Assembly: GCA_021826065.1 (NCBI GenBank)
Contig: JAKADY010000027.1
Span: 1-40,678 of the forward strand
DNA from: Pseudomonadota bacterium
GTDB lineage: Bacteria > Pseudomonadota > Gammaproteobacteria > Burkholderiales > Thiobacillaceae
Length of the DNA: 40,678 nucleotides
Direction: 5' to 3'
Within the stretch, counting starts at the first letter, position 1. Every line of letters begins with the position of its first letter. Under the pieces are notes generated by a model, which was not told the DNA's origin, did not search any database, and worked only from the letters and a program-made list of their open reading frames with translations. Below are positions 37,948 through 40,678 of this stretch, one piece after another. The position numbers were made by a program, and so were the translations under genes.

Positions 37948-39174
37948 ATGCAGAGACTCCTAGCCTGGGTGGACGCGCGCTTTCCCCTGACCGCGACCTG
38001 GAAGGCCCATCTCTCCGAATACTACGCGCCGAAGAACTTCAATTTCTGGTACTACTTCGGCTCGCTCGCCCTGCTGGTGCTGGTGATCCAGATCGTCACC
38101 GGTATCTTTCTGACCATGCATTACAAGCCGGACGCGAACCTGGCCTTCGCCTCCGTCGAGTACATCATGCGCGACGTGCCCTACGGCTGGCTGATCCGCT
38201 ATGCCCACTCCACCGGTGCGTCGGCCTTCTTCATCGTTGTCTATCTGCACATGTTCCGCGCGCTGCTGTATGGCTCGCACCGCAAGCCGCGCGAACTGAT
38301 CTGGATCCTCGGTGTGTTGATCTATCTCGCCCTCATGGCCGAGGCCTTCTTCGGCTACCTGCTCCCATGGGGCCAGATGTCCTACTGGGGCGCGCAGGTG
38401 ATCGTCAACCTCTTCGCCACCATCCCCATCATCGGCGAGGACCTGTCGATCTGGATCCGCGGCGACTACGTCGTGTCGGATGCGACCTTGAACCGCTTCT
38501 TCGCCTTCCACGTCATCGCCCTGCCGCTGGTGCTGCTGGGGCTGATCGCCGCCCACATCGTCGCCCTGCACGAGGTTGGCTCGAACAACCCCGATGGCGT
38601 CGAGATCAAGAAGCATAAGGACGAGCAGGGCCGGCCCCTGGACGGCATTCCGTTCCATCCCTATTACACCGTGAAGGACATCCTCGGCGTGGTGGTCTTC
38701 CTGATCGTCTTCACCGCCATCCTGTTCTTCGCGCCGGAGATGGGCGGCTACTTCCTGGAGGCCAACAACTTCATCCCGGCCGATCCGCTCAAGACCCCCG
38801 AGCACATCGCCCCGGTGTGGTATTTCACCCCCTACTACGCCATCCTGCGCGCGGTCCCGCCGATGTTCGGTTCGCAATTCCCGGGGGTACTGGCGATGGG
38901 CATCGCGGTGCTGATCTTCTTCCTGCTGCCCTGGCTCGACCGCTCGCCGGTCAAGTCCATCCGCTACCGCGGGCCGAAGTACAAGATCGCCCTGACCCTG
39001 TTCGTCATCGCCTTCATCGGCCTGGGCATCCTCGGCATCCTGCCGGCCACCGAGCTCTACACCTGGATCGCGCGCGTACTGACCGTGGTGTACTTCGCCT
39101 TCTTCCTGCTGATGCCCTGGTACACGAAGAACGACAGCCACAAACCCGAACCGGAGAGGGTGACCGCAAAATGA
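37948..39174 (+). CDS. petB: Ubiquinol-cytochrome c reductase, cytochrome b subunit
   Basis: A di-heme membrane subunit of 408 residues with about eight helices. Heme-ligand histidine pairs lie in RYAHSTGASAFFIVVYLHMF and FFAFHVIALPLVLLGLIAAH. The quinol-oxidation (Qo) motif reads P289-V-W-Y instead of the common PEWY. AAGGA precedes ATG 37948. The stop overlaps the petC ATG by four bases, so cytochromes b and c1 are translationally coupled. Confidence 0.97.
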   Translation: MQRLLAWVDARFPLTATWKAHLSEYYAPKNFNFWYYFGSLALLVLVIQIVTGIFLTMHYKPDANLAFASVEYIMRDVPYGWLIRYAHSTGASAFFIVVYLHMFRALLYGSHRKPRELIWILGVLIYLALMAEAFFGYLLPWGQMSYWGAQVIVNLFATIPIIGEDLSIWIRGDYVVSDATLNRFFAFHVIALPLVLLGLIAAHIVALHEVGSNNPDGVEIKKHKDEQGRPLDGIPFHPYYTVKDILGVVVFLIVFTAILFFAPEMGGYFLEANNFIPADPLKTPEHIAPVWYFTPYYAILRAVPPMFGSQFPGVLAMGIAVLIFFLLPWLDRSPVKSIRYRGPKYKIALTLFVIAFIGLGILGILPATELYTWIARVLTVVYFAFFLLMPWYTKNDSHKPEPERVTAK

Positions 39175-39926
39175 GCCGACCGCTATACCATCTCGCCCGC
39201 CTGCTGTGTCTGTCCCTGCTGTGTCTGCCGTTGACGGCGACCGCCGCCGGTCCGGCCGTCAAGCTCGATCGCGCGCCGATCAACATCAACGACAAGGAAT
39301 CCCTGCAGCGCGGGGCGCGTGTCTTCGTTAACTACTGCTTGAGCTGCCATTCCGCCAGCTACATGCGTTACACGCGGCTGACCGACCTCGGGCTCACGGA
39401 GGCGCAGATCAAGGACAACCTGCTGTTCGCCGCGGAAAAGCCGGGCGAGACCATGACGATCGCCATGCGCGCGCGCGATGCCAAAGAGTGGTTTGGCGCC
39501 ACACCGCCGGATCTCACCGTGATCACCCGCTCGCGCGGTCCGGACTGGGTCTACACCTATCTGCGCACCTTCTACCGAGACGACAGCCGCCCCACCGGCT
39601 GGAACAACCTGGTCTTCGACAAGGTGGGCATGCCCCACGTGCTCCACGAATTGCAGGGCCATCTGGTGCCCGTGATGCGTGAGGTGATCGGCGAGGACGG
39701 CAAGCCGCACACGGTCGTCGAGCGTCTGCAGCTCGCCAAGGCCGGCAAGATGACCCTGACCGAGTACGACGCCCTGATCGGAGATCTGGTCAACTACATG
39801 ACCTGGATGGGTGAGCCGGCCAAGGCCCAGCGCATGCGCACGGGCGTGGCGGTGGTCCTCTTCCTGTCTTTGTTTTTCGTCGTCGCCTTCTATCTTAAGA
39901 AGGAATTCTGGCGCGACGTCCACTAA
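39171..39926 (+). CDS. petC: Ubiquinol-cytochrome c reductase, cytochrome c1 subunit
   Basis: A 251-residue periplasmic c-type cytochrome with a C-terminal membrane anchor. The signal peptide (LLCLSLLCLPLTATAA) is followed by the heme-binding C56-L-S-C59-H60 in NYCLSCHSASYMRY. A probable axial Met lies in VFDKVGMPHVLHELQGH. The tail helix (about 224-244, VAVVLFLSLFFVVAFYL) ends in KKEFWRDVH. Its ATG overlaps the petB stop. It completes the bc1 complex, which passes electrons from ubiquinol to cytochrome c, or in reverse in some autotrophic sulfur and iron oxidisers. Confidence 0.97.
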   Translation: MSRPLYHLARLLCLSLLCLPLTATAAGPAVKLDRAPININDKESLQRGARVFVNYCLSCHSASYMRYTRLTDLGLTEAQIKDNLLFAAEKPGETMTIAMRARDAKEWFGATPPDLTVITRSRGPDWVYTYLRTFYRDDSRPTGWNNLVFDKVGMPHVLHELQGHLVPVMREVIGEDGKPHTVVERLQLAKAGKMTLTEYDALIGDLVNYMTWMGEPAKAQRMRTGVAVVLFLSLFFVVAFYLKKEFWRDVH

Positions 39927-39944
39927 AGACCGGAGGCTGCGGCC

Positions 39945-40544
39945 ATGATGATCCTCTATTCGGGCACCACCTGCCCATTCAGCCATCGCTGTCGTATCGT
40001 CCTTTACGAAAAGGGCATGGACTTCGAGATCCGCGACGTCGACATTCACGACATGCCGCCGGAGATCGCCGCCATGAACCCCTACAACCAGGTACCCGTC
40101 CTGGTGGAACGCGACCTGGTGCTGTACGAGGCGAACATCATCAACGAATACATCGACGAGCGCTTCCCGCATCCGCAGCTGATGCCGGCCGATCCGGTCA
40201 TGCGGGCGCGGGCGCGGCTGTTCCTGTTCAACTTCGAGCGCGACCTGTTCAATCACGTGCGCGAGATCCAGGAGGGCGCGCAAAAGGTGGCCGACAAGGC
40301 GCGCATCATCATCCGCGACAATTTGACCGCCATCGCCCCCATCTTCGCCAAGCAGAAATACATGCTGGGCGAGGACTACTCCATGCTCGACGTGGCCATC
40401 GCCCCCTTGCTCTGGCGCCTGGACCACTACGGCATCGTCCTGCCCAAGCAGGCGGCGCCCCTGCTCAAATACGCCGAGCGCATCTTCAGCCGGCCGGCCT
40501 TCATCGACGCTTTGACGCCGGTCGAGAAGGCGATGCGCAAGTGA
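39945..40544 (+). CDS. sspA: Stringent starvation protein A, glutathione S-transferase-like
   Basis: A 199-residue GST-fold protein that in E. coli binds RNA polymerase during stationary phase. The N-terminal thioredoxin-like domain starts MMILYSGTTCPFSHRCRIVL with the SspA-typical PFSHR, followed by NPYNQVPVLVERDLVLYEANIINEYIDERFPHP. A helical C-domain carries DYSMLDVAIAPLLWRLDHYGI. GGAGG lies about 8 bases upstream of ATG 39945. It directly follows petABC and precedes sspB, as is usual in betaproteobacteria. Confidence 0.95.
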   Translation: MMILYSGTTCPFSHRCRIVLYEKGMDFEIRDVDIHDMPPEIAAMNPYNQVPVLVERDLVLYEANIINEYIDERFPHPQLMPADPVMRARARLFLFNFERDLFNHVREIQEGAQKVADKARIIIRDNLTAIAPIFAKQKYMLGEDYSMLDVAIAPLLWRLDHYGIVLPKQAAPLLKYAERIFSRPAFIDALTPVEKAMRK

Positions 40545-40554
40545 TAAAGCATCC

Positions 40555-40678
40555 GTGAGCGGACTGCCCCAGCAACCCTATCTGCTGCGCGCCCTTTACG
40601 AGTGGTGCGTCGACAGCGGCTACACCCCCTACGTGAACGTGCGGGTGGATGCCCGCACGCGTGTGCCCACGGCCTTCG
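40555..40678 (+). CDS. sspB: ClpXP protease specificity-enhancing factor SspB (partial, N-terminal 41 residues)
   Basis: The window ends inside this gene. From GTG 40555 it reads MSGLPQQPYLLRALYEWCVD, then SGYTPYVNVRVDARTRVPTA, matching the N-terminal dimer/tag-binding domain of SspB, the adaptor that delivers ssrA-tagged proteins to ClpXP. It lies 10 bases after sspA. Identity rests on the N-terminal motif and the sspA linkage. Confidence 0.88.
   Translation, partial: MSGLPQQPYLLRALYEWCVDSGYTPYVNVRVDARTRVPTAF

Overview
The window is GC-rich chromosomal DNA of a proteobacterium, most likely a betaproteobacterium related to autotrophic sulfur oxidisers (Thiobacillaceae/Hydrogenophilales-like). 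Supporting signs are an E. coli-type single-chain pyruvate dehydrogenase E1, leuC-entericidin-leuD-leuB-asd-usg-fimV-truA synteny, der/hfq-hflX-hflK-hflC-DUF2065-hisZ-purA synteny, and an HtrA/petABC/sspAB block. The lineage is inferred from gene order and protein features; no database search was run. Genes are densely packed, many with 4-base ATGA or GTGA overlaps. No tRNA, rRNA, CRISPR array, phage or complete insertion sequence was seen.

Layout. 1-1494: 5' part of aceE (minus), cut by the window edge. 1735-5856: leucyl aminopeptidase, aroC, a small DUF465 protein with a strong terminator, and an MFS transporter. 5892-12194: leucine and aspartate-family biosynthesis (leuC, an entericidin-type mini-lipoprotein, leuD, leuB, asd, the asd paralogue usg), interrupted between leuD and leuB by a MntA/HepT-like toxin-antitoxin pair. 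12315-17970: fimV, a CbiQ/EcfT-like membrane protein, truA and der. 17974-20791: a PhoD-type phosphatase (minus) and a conserved-looking protein of unknown function. 20912-27180: hfq, hflX, hflK, hflC, DUF2065, hisZ, purA. 27181-27570: a gene-free stretch made of REP-like palindromes and a 237-bp element with 18-bp perfect terminal inverted repeats. 27571-29013: glycogen synthase (minus). 29153-31129: an ECF sigma factor locus (below). 31266-35780: a short-form 6-phosphogluconate dehydrogenase, glucose-6-phosphate dehydrogenase and a DUF255 thioredoxin-fold protein. 35836-40678: an HtrA/DegS-like protease (minus), the cytochrome bc1 operon petABC, sspA and the start of sspB.

Most notable system: at 29153-31129 an ECF sigma factor is translationally coupled to a membrane anti-sigma factor. 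The region of that protein beyond its membrane segment is a DsrE-like domain. Divergently transcribed is a DsrE-like lipoprotein that aligns with that domain, including a shared Cys-x-Asn-Thr motif and a shared Y/W-V-Y-L/I-K C-terminus. Both transcription units are preceded by the same bipartite element, GGAATAA-N16-GTCTCT, in opposite orientations. This looks like a self-contained autoregulated signalling circuit in which sensor and output share a sulfur-relay-type fold. It may sense reactive sulfur or thiol state in the periplasm; the circuit logic is inference, the sequence features are direct.
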